From FEB-25 sp963822175 (GTDB taxonomy: Bacteria; Chloroflexota; Anaerolineae; Anaerolineales; UBA4823): a DNA stretch of 64,000 bases. The stretch's first letter is position 1. Each line of letters opens with the position of its first letter. The position numbers and the translations under genes are program-made. Under the pieces are notes generated by a model. It did not search any database and had not been told where the DNA came from. It saw only the letters and a program-made list of their open reading frames with translations. The stretch is taken from the NCBI GenBank assembly GCA_963822175.1, contig CAWGGJ010000013.1:1-64000 (forward strand), in the 5' to 3' direction. Positions 1 through 7,915 of the stretch are shown here, one piece after another.

Positions 1-26
1 CCGAACCTGACTTTTGAAACCGTGGT

Positions 27-938
27 TTAGCTCAATGTTGGGTTATCGCTTCGCAAGCGGGGGATAGCCTCATTGACAATATGCTCAAACATGGGCATCA
101 ACATGGGGACAAATGGATAGAAAAATATGATCTCCGTGATGCCAATTTCCAGATACCTTTTAACGATCTCTTCAAACGCCCCAGGAACAGCATAGAGGCG
201 CTGATATTCCTCACTGGTATAAATAAGGACAGAACGACGCAACGTCGTTGGATCACGCCCGATCTCAGTGCAATAACGATCTACCATGGAGTTTCGTTTG
301 CAGGTGAGGGTAATCATCTCATCAAATGATTTTATGTCAATTCCACCAAATGTATTCCAGGTGTCGGCAAATTGTGCGGCAATCTTGAGCATGCGTGGTC
401 CATTACCACCGATCATCAGGGGAGGGCGCGGTTGCTGAACAGGCAATGGATTGATGATCGTTCTTTCGATGTGGTAATACTGCCCCGAATACGATGTTTC
501 AGGATTCCGTAAAAGTTGGTCAACGATTTCCACAACTTCCCGGAATCGATCCACCCGCTCCCTGGGAGGCCAGTCAGGCACCCCGGTCATGGCATAGGAG
601 ATGTCGACATCTCCCGGTGCACCTGCACCCAGGCCAAGGTCAAGGCGGCCATTGGAGATGTGGTCCACGGTCATGGCCTGGCGGGCAAGGAAAGCAGGAT
701 TGCGCCAGGGTGTGGCTGAGAGCAAACCTATGCGTATAGTCTTTGTTTGCGTGGCCAGTGCCGCCAGCATGGTCCAGCACTCAAACCAATGCCCTTTTGG
801 GTTGGCAAAATTCACAAAATGATCTGCTAGCATGGCACCATCCAGCCCACTGGCTTCAAGAAATTGCCAGCGCTCGATCATCTCAGGCCAGGGAACCTCC
901 TGCATGGCGGCAACGATGAAGCGAAGTTTTTGTTCCAT
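27..938 (-). CDS. LLM-class flavin/F420-dependent oxidoreductase
   Basis: The 303-aa product resembles luciferase-like monooxygenases. The TIM-barrel pattern is complete: an N-terminal strand near residue 8, an IRIGLLSATPWRNPAFLARQ stretch typical of F420-type LLM proteins, and a PRPPLMIGGNGPRML segment near residue 170. Length is normal for the family. The ATG is preceded by GAGGAA at about 8 bases. Proteins of this kind oxidise or reduce small organic substrates with FMN or F420; the substrate cannot be read from sequence. The gene downstream on the same strand in genomic order lies outside the window. Confidence 0.85.
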   Translation of the reverse strand: MEQKLRFIVAAMQEVPWPEMIERWQFLEASGLDGAMLADHFVNFANPKGHWFECWTMLAALATQTKTIRIGLLSATPWRNPAFLARQAMTVDHISNGRLDLGLGAGAPGDVDISYAMTGVPDWPPRERVDRFREVVEIVDQLLRNPETSYSGQYYHIERTIINPLPVQQPRPPLMIGGNGPRMLKIAAQFADTWNTFGGIDIKSFDEMITLTCKRNSMVDRYCTEIGRDPTTLRRSVLIYTSEEYQRLYAVPGAFEEIVKRYLEIGITEIIFFYPFVPMLMPMFEHIVNEAIPRLRSDNPTLS

Positions 939-979
939 GTGGTTTAAGTTCCTCTTAAAGAGCCGGGATCAATGGCTTT

Positions 980-1414
980 TTATGTGAAGAGAGGTTGAGG
1001 TAAGTGCTGAGAACAAATAATACTCGCATAGAGATACCATAATGGTTTGTAAATGAGCGCCAGTGGCCACCAGTAGAACATCACCGTTGCCAGGTACAAT
1101 GCAATATATGGCCCGAAGATGGACCAGCGTATGGGATTACGCCACTCGATATTCCTGTGATATTCAATCCAATAGCCATAGATTCCCCAGGTGAGGTAAA
1201 TAAATCCTGCCATCCAGTAAGACCATTCCACACCGGCCATCAGCATAAATATGCTTACTGCAGCTGCGGGAATGCCCAAGGCGTACACGATGGGTCCGTA
1301 GCGCATCGCCAGGTTAAATCGCCATTTTCGAAGTGAGAAATGGATGATCAGGACGACCTGGAAGAGTATTGAACACAGGACGAACAGGGTTTGATAAAGA
1401 TCTAAGTTACTCAT
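980..1414 (-). CDS. Small multi-pass membrane protein, unknown function
   Basis: The 144-aa product is strongly hydrophobic with about four membrane segments and is rich in Trp and Tyr, for example in a MFYWWPLALIYKPLWYLYAS stretch near the C terminus. I do not recognise a family. An ATG follows a GGAG at suitable spacing. It lies 41 bases upstream of the LLM oxidoreductase on the same strand, so the two may be cotranscribed. Confidence 0.6.
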   Translation of the reverse strand: MSNLDLYQTLFVLCSILFQVVLIIHFSLRKWRFNLAMRYGPIVYALGIPAAAVSIFMLMAGVEWSYWMAGFIYLTWGIYGYWIEYHRNIEWRNPIRWSIFGPYIALYLATVMFYWWPLALIYKPLWYLYASIICSQHLPQPLFT

Positions 1415-1456
1415 GATTTCATCTCCAATTCATTGATACATCAAGATCAATTCAAC

Positions 1457-2728
1457 CTAGGGCACATTCAGTGATGAAATGATCGTCTCACCCAGCAGCT
1501 GGGCTTCTCCACTGATATCATAGCCAGGTTCGCAATGGCCGAAAGTGCTAAAAATGATCCCGAATTCCATGTCACCACGCGCGATGGCGGGTTGACCTTC
1601 ACCATCCTGATACCAGATCTCGGTCACCTCCCCAGAAGGGCAGGCCAACAAAACTCGCTGTGCAGGCTGACCGGCGATATCCAGGGTCCCTTGGGGGATG
1701 AATTCGCCTTCACCCACACCGGTTGGCCAGAGGGGAATATCGTCGCCGACACGCCGAAATGTGAGGCGTATATTTTCTTTTTCAGGGTTTTGGAGAGAAT
1801 AAATATTCAACAGATGACCGACCAGGGTTGAGTCGCCTGTGGTCACTTCTTCCACAGCCCACACATCAGGAAGCCTGAGGGTAAAGTTATACGCCGGGTT
1901 GGTATAGGTCATCCAATCCGTATAAGACGCAGGATCGACGGGTAATGCGGTGGGGATGGCGGTTGGGACAGAAGAGGTGGGCGCTGGCTCACCAAACTGA
2001 ATACTTTGCAGGAAGCGATTGTTCAGCTCCCAGTCTTCAGCTTCGTTGGAATGGCCGATGGATACCAGGTACAGCTGTCCATTCTTAGCAAAGAAATACC
2101 TGTCATCAGCGGGGGATTGTGGGCTGCGTTCATGGCGGAAGTGAATAGCCGTGGTTCCAGCGATCTGTTCATCGGGTAAGCGTGCTTCACCCACCAGGTA
2201 GTGGTCGGTGAGCCATTGCATCAAATCCACTCCCTGTGGAGGTCGAAACTCATCCCGGTCAGCGGGGTGGGCGATACCCCAGAATTCACCCCCCAGGCTC
2301 GGTCCTGATATGGATAGGCTCTTTAATGGCTCATCGTTAGTGATTATTTCTGCGCCAGCAGGGTAGGAAAAGCTGTAGCCAAGTATGTCGTTGGTGTAGG
2401 TGTTCCAATCATTGCTTTCAGGTACTGGGGAGGCTACCTGGGTCTCTACACCTGTTGGTTTGCACTCACCACGGAAATAAGCCCACTCATCACATTCACT
2501 ACCATCCGGGAAGACGCACACACCAAACTGGCTCCCATCATCTGCCGTGCGGATTTGAAGGGTATACCCCTGCTGCTCACAGTATGCTGAGGCCGGGTTG
2601 GGCAAAGTTTCCATGGTGGGTTGGGTAGTTGGGTTCACCGGTGGAATGGTTTCAGTCGGTTCACTGGTTATTTGAGCACAGCTGGTGCTCACAAAACATA
2701 ACAATACTAAGAACATTTTAGCTTTCAT
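1457..2728 (-). CDS. Lipoprotein with DUF333 and PsbP-like segments
   Basis: I place the start at the ATG at 2728, because the protein then opens with a classic lipoprotein signal (MKAKMFLVLLCFVSTSC, lipobox STSC at residues 14-17). A longer reading from 2839 would lose this. A Pro/Thr linker follows, then a DUF333-like cysteine module (residues about 43-90, with CVFPDGSECDEW), then two beta-rich segments beginning YSFSYP and YNFTLRLP. The ATG overlaps the end of the upstream 78-aa gene by 11 bases, which suggests translational coupling. It is likely an anchored extracytoplasmic protein. Function is unknown. It is the second gene of a transcription unit carrying the 28-bp box. Confidence 0.75.
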   Translation of the reverse strand: MKAKMFLVLLCFVSTSCAQITSEPTETIPPVNPTTQPTMETLPNPASAYCEQQGYTLQIRTADDGSQFGVCVFPDGSECDEWAYFRGECKPTGVETQVASPVPESNDWNTYTNDILGYSFSYPAGAEIITNDEPLKSLSISGPSLGGEFWGIAHPADRDEFRPPQGVDLMQWLTDHYLVGEARLPDEQIAGTTAIHFRHERSPQSPADDRYFFAKNGQLYLVSIGHSNEAEDWELNNRFLQSIQFGEPAPTSSVPTAIPTALPVDPASYTDWMTYTNPAYNFTLRLPDVWAVEEVTTGDSTLVGHLLNIYSLQNPEKENIRLTFRRVGDDIPLWPTGVGEGEFIPQGTLDIAGQPAQRVLLACPSGEVTEIWYQDGEGQPAIARGDMEFGIIFSTFGHCEPGYDISGEAQLLGETIISSLNVP

Positions 2729-2954
2729 TTTCAATCCTTTCGATCGTGATGACGGTGATATTGAGGTTCCATAGCTGATCAAGGAGACCACGCAGAGCAG
2801 GTTGATCGGTGAACGAGCCAAGAAGAATGGTTTCGCCATTCTCCTGGGGAATGAGGCTCAGATTTTCCAGCCAATCGGTAAAGCGGTTATCCAGGCTTTC
2901 TTTTACCCTGATGCGATATGTGTTTGCCCGTTCTGGTTTGGATAATTCCATCAT
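2718..2954 (-). CDS. Small protein of the DQxALRGLLxQLWNLNITVI family, copy 1
   Basis: The 78-aa product is soluble and closely matches the small protein encoded at 13332-13607. They share an RIRVKE start, a NLxLxPxExG turn and a DQxALRGLLxQLWNLNITVI helix-strand. A more distant relative is encoded at 4911-5174. It starts at ATG (a second in-frame ATG follows directly) after a GGAGG. It is the first gene of a unit whose promoter has the 28-bp box, and it overlaps the following lipoprotein by 11 bases. I know of no assigned function. Position before ABC-2 or lipoprotein genes suggests an accessory or regulatory role. Confidence 0.7.
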   Translation of the reverse strand: MMELSKPERANTYRIRVKESLDNRFTDWLENLSLIPQENGETILLGSFTDQPALRGLLDQLWNLNITVITIERIENES

Positions 2955-3002
2955 GCCTCCTTGTCGTTTGGCTGGATTGTTAATTTGGTTGCACTTACTT
3001 TC

Positions 3003-3059
3003 ATGATAAAAGCACTTGCATAAAAAAACAGGCCCTTTATGGGGTATTTAAGGGGCAAT
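3003..3059 (-). promoter_or_regulatory. 28-bp box promoter D, upstream of small protein and lipoprotein
   Basis: Read on the plus strand, 3032-3059 has GCCCT, five bases, GGGTATT (3042-3048), four bases and a degenerate GGGCAAT (3053-3059). On the minus strand a weak -35 (CTGTTT) abuts the box, and TATCAT (3003-3008) lies exactly 23 bases beyond it. The ATG is about 50 bases further on. The same layout occurs at 5220, 7778 and 13658. Confidence 0.75.
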
Positions 3060-3062
3060 TTT

Positions 3063-3914
3063 TCACTGCTTTCTCCAGCTGCCTTCGCCGCTCAAGCGGA
3101 TATCACGGCGTGAAAAACGCACATAAGCGATCGCTGCCATGGCAAAGCTGATCCCGAGCAGGGCAAAGAACCAGGTAGGGTTGAGCTGTTGGATTGAAAG
3201 GACGGATTGGTAGTAATGGTATGGCAACAACCTGGAGAGCATATCCATGCGCTGGTCTAAAAAAGACAGTGAAGAAACAATGTAACTGATCACCAGGAAT
3301 GCACCAGAGACCATGGCTGCCAGATTACGTGAAGGCAGGAGCATGCTCAACACCAGTGCAAAGGTTGAAAACACAAGAAGCTGAATGAACAGGGTTAGAA
3401 AGGGAACCGCCATCTGGTACCAGGTGACACCCAGGCTTGAGCGCCCAAGCAGGATACTGAATCCCAACCATCCTAAAATAACAATGGACAATGCTGCCGC
3501 CATCAAGCCCAGGAATCTTCCCCAGAAAAAGGGGATGCGCCCAACAGGGTGGGCAAGGATCAAATCCAGGCGTCCATGTTCTTCATCACCGACAATCAAG
3601 CCACTGCCTGCAATCACTGAAAAGATGCCAATGATGACTGGCAACATGGAGAAGGCATACATGCCGAGAAACCCTTGCGGGGTGATCGGACTGTTGACAT
3701 CGGCGCCAAAGAATGCCAGGAATTCAGGGGGATACCCGGCGATCATTTGTTGGAACTTCTCCGGCTGTGAACCCAAAGACTCGTACATGGGCACGATCAT
3801 CAACCCATATAAAGCTAATCCAATTCCCCAACCGATAATCTGCCAGCGTAGATTAGTAAAGCTGTAGCGTAAAGTGGTCCATAAGCTTTTCATGGTTTCG
3901 TCCTCCGTGTTCAA
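3063..3914 (-). CDS. ABC-2 type transporter permease
   Basis: The 283-aa membrane protein has about six transmembrane segments and the charged GDEEHGRLDLILAHPVGR motif near residue 130, typical of ABC-2 permeases that pair with DrrA-like ATPases. It begins 3 bases after the stop of the ATPase gene at 3918-4838, so they form one exporter. The upstream ATG has overlapping alternatives (MNTEDETMKS); the second ATG, eight codons in, is also possible. Substrate unknown. It is the third gene of a box-controlled operon that starts at 5174. Confidence 0.88.
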   Translation of the reverse strand: MNTEDETMKSLWTTLRYSFTNLRWQIIGWGIGLALYGLMIVPMYESLGSQPEKFQQMIAGYPPEFLAFFGADVNSPITPQGFLGMYAFSMLPVIIGIFSVIAGSGLIVGDEEHGRLDLILAHPVGRIPFFWGRFLGLMAAALSIVILGWLGFSILLGRSSLGVTWYQMAVPFLTLFIQLLVFSTFALVLSMLLPSRNLAAMVSGAFLVISYIVSSLSFLDQRMDMLSRLLPYHYYQSVLSIQQLNPTWFFALLGISFAMAAIAYVRFSRRDIRLSGEGSWRKQ

Positions 3915-3917
3915 TGC

Positions 3918-4838
3918 TTACTTCGTGTAATAAGTGAGGAAAACTTCCTCTAGGGTGGGTCGCTCAGTTTCGATGTCAAGGATGGGCATACCACCAAGAG
4001 CGTTAATTAAAGCTTCCATATCACCGGCCACTTGCAGGGTGAGGCTGGTCTGGTCCACCTGTGAGAGCAATTGAACACCTGGCAGCTCAACCAGGTTGCT
4101 GATCTCTGTTGGCCGCTTGAAGCGAATGGTGATGCGATTCAAGGTACTGTGGGTCAGATTGCTGGTAGCGGTAATTTCCACGATCTCACCCGTCCGGATG
4201 ATCGCCACCCTCTCGGCCAGACTTTCCACCTCGCTCATGATGTGTGAGCTGAAAAATATGGTTGTGCCAGTACGATTGGCTTCCCGAAGCAGCTGAAGTA
4301 CCTCCTGCTGCATCAACGGATCCAGACCACTGGTTGGCTCATCCAGGATCAGCAGCTCGGGTTGGTGCATTAAGGCCTGGATGACTCCCACCTTTTGCTT
4401 ATTACCCTTGGACAGGTTCTTGATCGGCTGTTTCAGGTCGAGAGACAGGCGCTCAGCAAGCGCGTGGATGTCATCCCATTTTGCCCGGCCTCCGCGCATA
4501 TCGTTAAAGAAACGCAGCTGGCGCTCTGGGGTCAGGTTTTCATAGTACTGCATCTCGCCCGGAAGGTAACCCGTCCGAGCCTGGACTGCTACTGGCGCTA
4601 CCTGGGGGTCCAGTCCCAGCAACTTGATTTTGCCTCCGTCAGGACGGATCATATCCAGCATGCAACGGATGGTGGTGGTCTTTCCTGCCCCATTTGGGCC
4701 CAGGAAACCGAAAATCTCACCACGTTGAACATGCAGGTCTATGCCACGCAAGGCGTGCACTTTACCGTACGACTTTGTTAACCCATGCACCTGTATGGCA
4801 TCTTCATTTTTTGATAGATTTTGATCGTTAGTGTCCAT
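3918..4838 (-). CDS. ABC transporter ATP-binding protein (DrrA-like)
   Basis: The 306-aa ATPase shows Walker A (GPNGAGKTTT, about residues 50-59), a variant signature LSKGNKQKV, Walker B LLILDEPTSGLD and an H-loop SSHIMSEVE. A C-terminal regulatory extension follows, ending in LEEVFLTYY, typical of multidrug/antibiotic exporters. GAGGAG precedes the ATG. With the permease at 3063 it should form a homodimeric or heterodimeric ABC-2 exporter in the cytoplasmic membrane. The substrate is not evident. Confidence 0.92.
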   Translation of the reverse strand: MDTNDQNLSKNEDAIQVHGLTKSYGKVHALRGIDLHVQRGEIFGFLGPNGAGKTTTIRCMLDMIRPDGGKIKLLGLDPQVAPVAVQARTGYLPGEMQYYENLTPERQLRFFNDMRGGRAKWDDIHALAERLSLDLKQPIKNLSKGNKQKVGVIQALMHQPELLILDEPTSGLDPLMQQEVLQLLREANRTGTTIFFSSHIMSEVESLAERVAIIRTGEIVEITATSNLTHSTLNRITIRFKRPTEISNLVELPGVQLLSQVDQTSLTLQVAGDMEALINALGGMPILDIETERPTLEEVFLTYYTK

Positions 4839-4910
4839 GTATATCTCCTCAATGTCAGGCTGCGAATATTTTAGATCGCTGGGTCGCTGGAGGGCAGTTG
4901 AAAGACTTCA

Positions 4911-5174
4911 TTATGATGAGATAGCCTCAACTTCTGCCAGGATTTCACAATCCATGAGCTCGATGGAAAGCTCAGCGATATGGGGATCGAAGGGTTGATC
5001 CTGGATTTCGCGGTATATTTCCTCATCGTTAATGGAGATATCCACAAATGTCTCTCCATTCTCCAGGGGGATGAGAGTCAGGTTTCCAGACCACTCGGTA
5101 ATGTGGTGGCCCTGTGTCTCTATGACCAGAATATGATATTCGTCTATCTTTAATTCTATTGGTTTCATGATCAC
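4911..5174 (-). CDS. Small protein, divergent member of the ABC-linked family
   Basis: The 87-aa acidic product shares the central HHITEWSGNLTLIPLENGET motif with the 13332-13607 protein (HHITDWFGDLTLTPLEDGKT). The second half has diverged and lacks ALRGLLxQLWNL. It is the first gene of the operon with the ABC ATPase and permease downstream, 72 bases ahead of the ATPase ATG, and is preceded by the 28-bp box. The start could also be the ATG two codons in. Function unknown; conserved position suggests it works with, or controls, the exporter. Confidence 0.65.
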   Translation of the reverse strand: MIMKPIELKIDEYHILVIETQGHHITEWSGNLTLIPLENGETFVDISINDEEIYREIQDQPFDPHIAELSIELMDCEILAEVEAISS

Positions 5175-5219
5175 ACCTTACAGAAAGCAGAGATAACTAC
5201 TATAGCGACTTACTACCTC

Positions 5220-5276
5220 ATCATAAGCCAAATGGTACGAAGAATCATCCCCTATACAGGGTATTGATGGGGTATT
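5220..5276 (-). promoter_or_regulatory. 28-bp box promoter C, upstream of small protein and ABC operon
   Basis: On the plus strand 5249-5276 reads CCCCT, five bases, GGGTATT (5259-5265), four bases, GGGTATT (5270-5276), giving an 11-bp repeat period. On the minus strand a weak -35 (ATGATT) abuts the box and TATGAT (5220-5225) lies exactly 23 bases from it. The first ATG is at 5174. Confidence 0.8.
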
Positions 5277-5340
5277 TAATACGATCAGGGTTTTTTGATA
5301 GAAGCCGGGTAAGTGGTAACTGGTAAGGATACTTGAAATA

Positions 5341-5372
5341 AAAAAAAGCGCTGACCATTGCTTGGCCAGCGC
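5341..5372 (-). terminator. Rho-independent terminator of the 5398-5784 gene
   Basis: On the minus strand a 9-bp stem (5364-5372 with 5348-5356, one G-T pair) with a 7-base loop is followed by a run of seven or more T. It lies 26 bases after the stop codon. Confidence 0.85.
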
Positions 5373-5397
5373 GATATTCTGTTGTTTTATTTTGAAA

Positions 5398-5784
5398 CTA
5401 CTTCACATTTACACGCAAGGTGGGGGTCTTGTTAGCGCTCAATTGGGCTTTGATAGTCACATCCACATCAGCGGGGATTTCGACGGGACCCAAACTCATC
5501 ACCGTTGTATCAGTGCCAGCTAGCTTGACATCGATGGTATATATCCCGGCAGGCAGGTCAGCGGAGAAACTATCACCGAACTCGAAGGTGAATGCCTTCC
5601 CACCATTGACGTATACATCCACAGGTAATGCCTTATCCAAACCCAAGCTACGACCATTGATGTCATGCTTGACATAAATACCAAAGGTATTTTCAGCAGC
5701 TTTTGCGGGAGCAGTGCTGATTAGAAGGGTGAGGATCATTACGACCAAAACACCGAACATTGAAAACTTAGTGAACTTTGACAT
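5398..5784 (-). CDS. Secreted DUF4397-like protein
   Basis: The 128-aa product has a signal peptide (residues 1-29, cleavage after APAKA) and one beta-sandwich-like domain with PVDVYVNGG, LPAGIYTIDVKLAGT and a C-terminal strand. This resembles DUF4397 and is related in style to the larger protein encoded at 21220-22632. It is likely exported and exposed at the cell surface. It has its own sigma-70-type promoter and terminator, so it is a single-gene unit lying between two box-controlled units. Confidence 0.7.
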   Translation of the reverse strand: MSKFTKFSMFGVLVVMILTLLISTAPAKAAENTFGIYVKHDINGRSLGLDKALPVDVYVNGGKAFTFEFGDSFSADLPAGIYTIDVKLAGTDTTVMSLGPVEIPADVDVTIKAQLSANKTPTLRVNVK

Positions 5785-5831
5785 TTTATACTCCTTTTTA
5801 ATAAGGTAAGAATTTGTATATCTATATATTA

Positions 5832-5859
5832 ATTATACATAATATGTACAAAACGTCAA
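5832..5859 (-). promoter_or_regulatory. Sigma-70-type promoter with palindrome in the spacer
   Basis: On the minus strand TTGACG (5854-5859) and TATAAT (5832-5837) are 16 bases apart. Between and over them, 5833-5851 forms a 19-bp near-perfect palindrome (arms of nine with one mismatch, containing TACAT/ATGTA). A repressor could bind there. The ATG is at 5784. Confidence 0.6.
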
Positions 5860-5990
5860 TATCGGGGCAGTTAAAATCAAAATTTCTAAGCAAATGCTCA
5901 TTTTTATTAGGAAATTAATGGCCGAGGTTTTTTTACATCCTGTACAAAGAGCCTGAATTTTGGTTCCCTATTAGACAACAAAGTCGTTAC

Positions 5991-6027
5991 AAAAATCAAC
6001 CACCCTTGATTTATTCAAAGGTGGTTG
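5991..6027 (-). terminator. Terminator after the 517-codon membrane protein gene
   Basis: On the minus strand an 8-bp stem (GGTGGTTG on the plus strand at 6020-6027 with CAACCACC at 5997-6004), extended by a partly paired CAAAG/CTTG, is followed by ATTTTTG. It is 50 bases past the stop codon. Confidence 0.7.
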
Positions 6028-6078
6028 TTTACAAATAAATGTTTTGTCTTATTTGAGATTAATGGACCAATGCTTAGA

Positions 6079-7608
6079 TCAGGCATTGATATTTGGCGCG
6101 CTGCGACCAGCAGCCGGTACCTTTTTATTGATCATCCCTAGCAGGAATAGACCTCCGATTACAAACATAACCGATGCCAGCCAGTATTCCTGGAATTTCT
6201 CAGCCAGGACGAAGTTCAAGATGGCAAGTGCCAGGAAGCCGATGGCCGGGTATTTCATCCAGCTGGAGGGTTGGTCCTTGCGAAGTAACCATGGAACCCC
6301 GAATGTGGCAGCAAAACCCAGGAACAACACCCAGGTATATACACCCCATTCCATCGTAAATGGCGGAGCGACATAGTCCGGGCGCGGGACCACGATTTCA
6401 AGCAATGAGACCACACCGATGCTGGCAAAGATCCCTGCGGGGATGAATGCCCACCAATTCTTCCTCGACCAGAAGTAGGCAGCAAAGAATGGCAACGAGA
6501 AGGTGAACATCACCACCACGCCTTCATAGTCCGAATCTGTAGCCATCGATATAACCATTACCATGGTCATTATGAATGCCGGGATAAGCAACCATTTGTG
6601 CTTTGGTTCAAAGGCAAAGCCGACGTAAAAAGGCAGGGCGAAGCTGGCCAGGATGGGTAAGCCTATCCAGGGAGTATCATCTAAATTGTTAGTGATCATC
6701 CACGAGGTAAGCGCCATGGCTGCACAGACCAGCGTAGGGAAAAGCCAGCCCCACTTCCTGAGACCGTTCACCAGGTAGCAAACGAAGAAGACAGCACTGG
6801 CAACTGCGAAAGCGATGGCTTTGGTCTGGTCGGAAAGCGTATTCCAGGTATCACCCAGGATGAAGGCCAGGATGGACAGGACGAACAAGCCTGCTGCCGG
6901 GTATTTCGCCCAATCAGTCGGTTGGGTCTTTCGGCGTAGCCAGAGGATGCCAAAGGTCGCAGTCAGCCCCAAAAATAACACACCACTGTACAGGCCATAT
7001 TGTGTATTATGTTCATCCGAAATCAGGAAGGGTAGAACGATAATCACTGCAATGGTGGTGAAAGCTCCGGCCGGGATGAGCGCCCACCAGCTTTTCTTCG
7101 AAACAACATAAACTACGAAGAATGGAAGCGCCAGCATGATCATCATACCTGCACCAGAGGAAAATGCCAGCAAGAGTGGTACACTCTGACCGCGCAGGAT
7201 CGAGGGTAAGAGAATCGTGTTGATCTCGGTTTCAACCGCTGCAATGACCAGGATATAAGCCGGGATCAGCAATCCCCAGCGCCTGCGATCGATCATAAAG
7301 CCGGCAAGAAACCATAAAGCAACAGCGATCATAATTGGCACACCGTTGATCTGAGACAAGAAGGTGTGATAGAGCTCGGTACTGAGATCTACCGCCATAC
7401 CCGCAAAGACGAAGGCTGGCAGGAGCCAACCCCATTTTTTCGTTCCAGCCAGGAAGTAAGTGACAACGAAGGCTGCACTGGCAACGATTTCTATAATGAA
7501 AATGGTCCGATCAGAGAGCTTCTGAAAATCGATGTAACCTGTCAGCAAACCCACGCCAGTTATTAGAAACACAGCGCTCCAAAAAATATAAATGATTTTC
7601 TCTTTCAT
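6079..7608 (-). CDS. Multi-pass membrane protein with repeated WGxLIPA modules
   Basis: I start at the ATG at 7608, which has GGAGG five bases upstream; a longer reading from GTG at 7632 would place that site inside the gene. The 509-aa product is hydrophobic, with roughly 14 or more membrane segments. A short motif repeats about six times (KWGWLLPA, RWGLLIPA, WWALIPA, KWGWLFPT, KWLLIPA, WWAFIPA). The two halves look alike (WAKYPAAGLFVLSILAFIL versus WMKYPAIGFLALAILNFVL), so internal duplication is likely. I do not recognise a function. Its ATG overlaps the stop of a 32-aa leader ORF, and the unit is preceded by the 28-bp box. Confidence 0.75.
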   Translation of the reverse strand: MKEKIIYIFWSAVFLITGVGLLTGYIDFQKLSDRTIFIIEIVASAAFVVTYFLAGTKKWGWLLPAFVFAGMAVDLSTELYHTFLSQINGVPIMIAVALWFLAGFMIDRRRWGLLIPAYILVIAAVETEINTILLPSILRGQSVPLLLAFSSGAGMMIMLALPFFVVYVVSKKSWWALIPAGAFTTIAVIIVLPFLISDEHNTQYGLYSGVLFLGLTATFGILWLRRKTQPTDWAKYPAAGLFVLSILAFILGDTWNTLSDQTKAIAFAVASAVFFVCYLVNGLRKWGWLFPTLVCAAMALTSWMITNNLDDTPWIGLPILASFALPFYVGFAFEPKHKWLLIPAFIMTMVMVISMATDSDYEGVVVMFTFSLPFFAAYFWSRKNWWAFIPAGIFASIGVVSLLEIVVPRPDYVAPPFTMEWGVYTWVLFLGFAATFGVPWLLRKDQPSSWMKYPAIGFLALAILNFVLAEKFQEYWLASVMFVIGGLFLLGMINKKVPAAGRSAPNINA

Positions 7609-7703
7609 TTCTTCCTCCAAAATTTGAGACACTTTTTATTTTCTTTATCGATAGTATTCTTCTTCAACTGATGATATTTGGCTTTTCTTTTGAAATTTCT
7701 CAT
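7605..7703 (-). CDS. 32-aa lysine-rich leader ORF
   Basis: A short ORF starts with ATG at 7703 behind a strong AGGAGG (7714-7719) and encodes a very basic peptide (MRNFKRKAKYHQLKKNTIDK and onward, ending WRKK). Its TGA overlaps the ATG of the membrane-protein gene by four bases, so the two are translationally coupled. It occupies the same first-gene position as the small proteins of the other three box-controlled units, although its sequence is unrelated. It could be a leader peptide rather than a functional protein. Confidence 0.5.
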   Translation of the reverse strand: MRNFKRKAKYHQLKKNTIDKENKKCLKFWRKK

Positions 7704-7777
7704 ATATACATATCCTCCTTTTTTTACCCACGAATAGCAAGTAACTAAGATTCCACGCTTATAGTCATTCGATTTAT

Positions 7778-7834
7778 ATGATAAATCTTCAATACCCAAA
7801 AAGCATGCCCTGTAAAGGGTATTAATAGGGTATT
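7778..7834 (-). promoter_or_regulatory. 28-bp box promoter B, upstream of leader ORF and membrane protein
   Basis: On the plus strand 7807-7834 reads GCCCT, five bases, GGGTATT (7817-7823), four bases, GGGTATT (7828-7834). On the minus strand a weak -35 (ATGCTT) abuts the box and TATCAT (7778-7783) follows exactly 23 bases from it. The leader ORF ATG is at 7703. Confidence 0.8.
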
Positions 7835-7915
7835 TTTCCAAATAAACCCTGGTTGATGATTCGATGGAATGCAGTAAGTATTTTTCACGGGTTTTAATCA
7901 TCCACATATGACATC

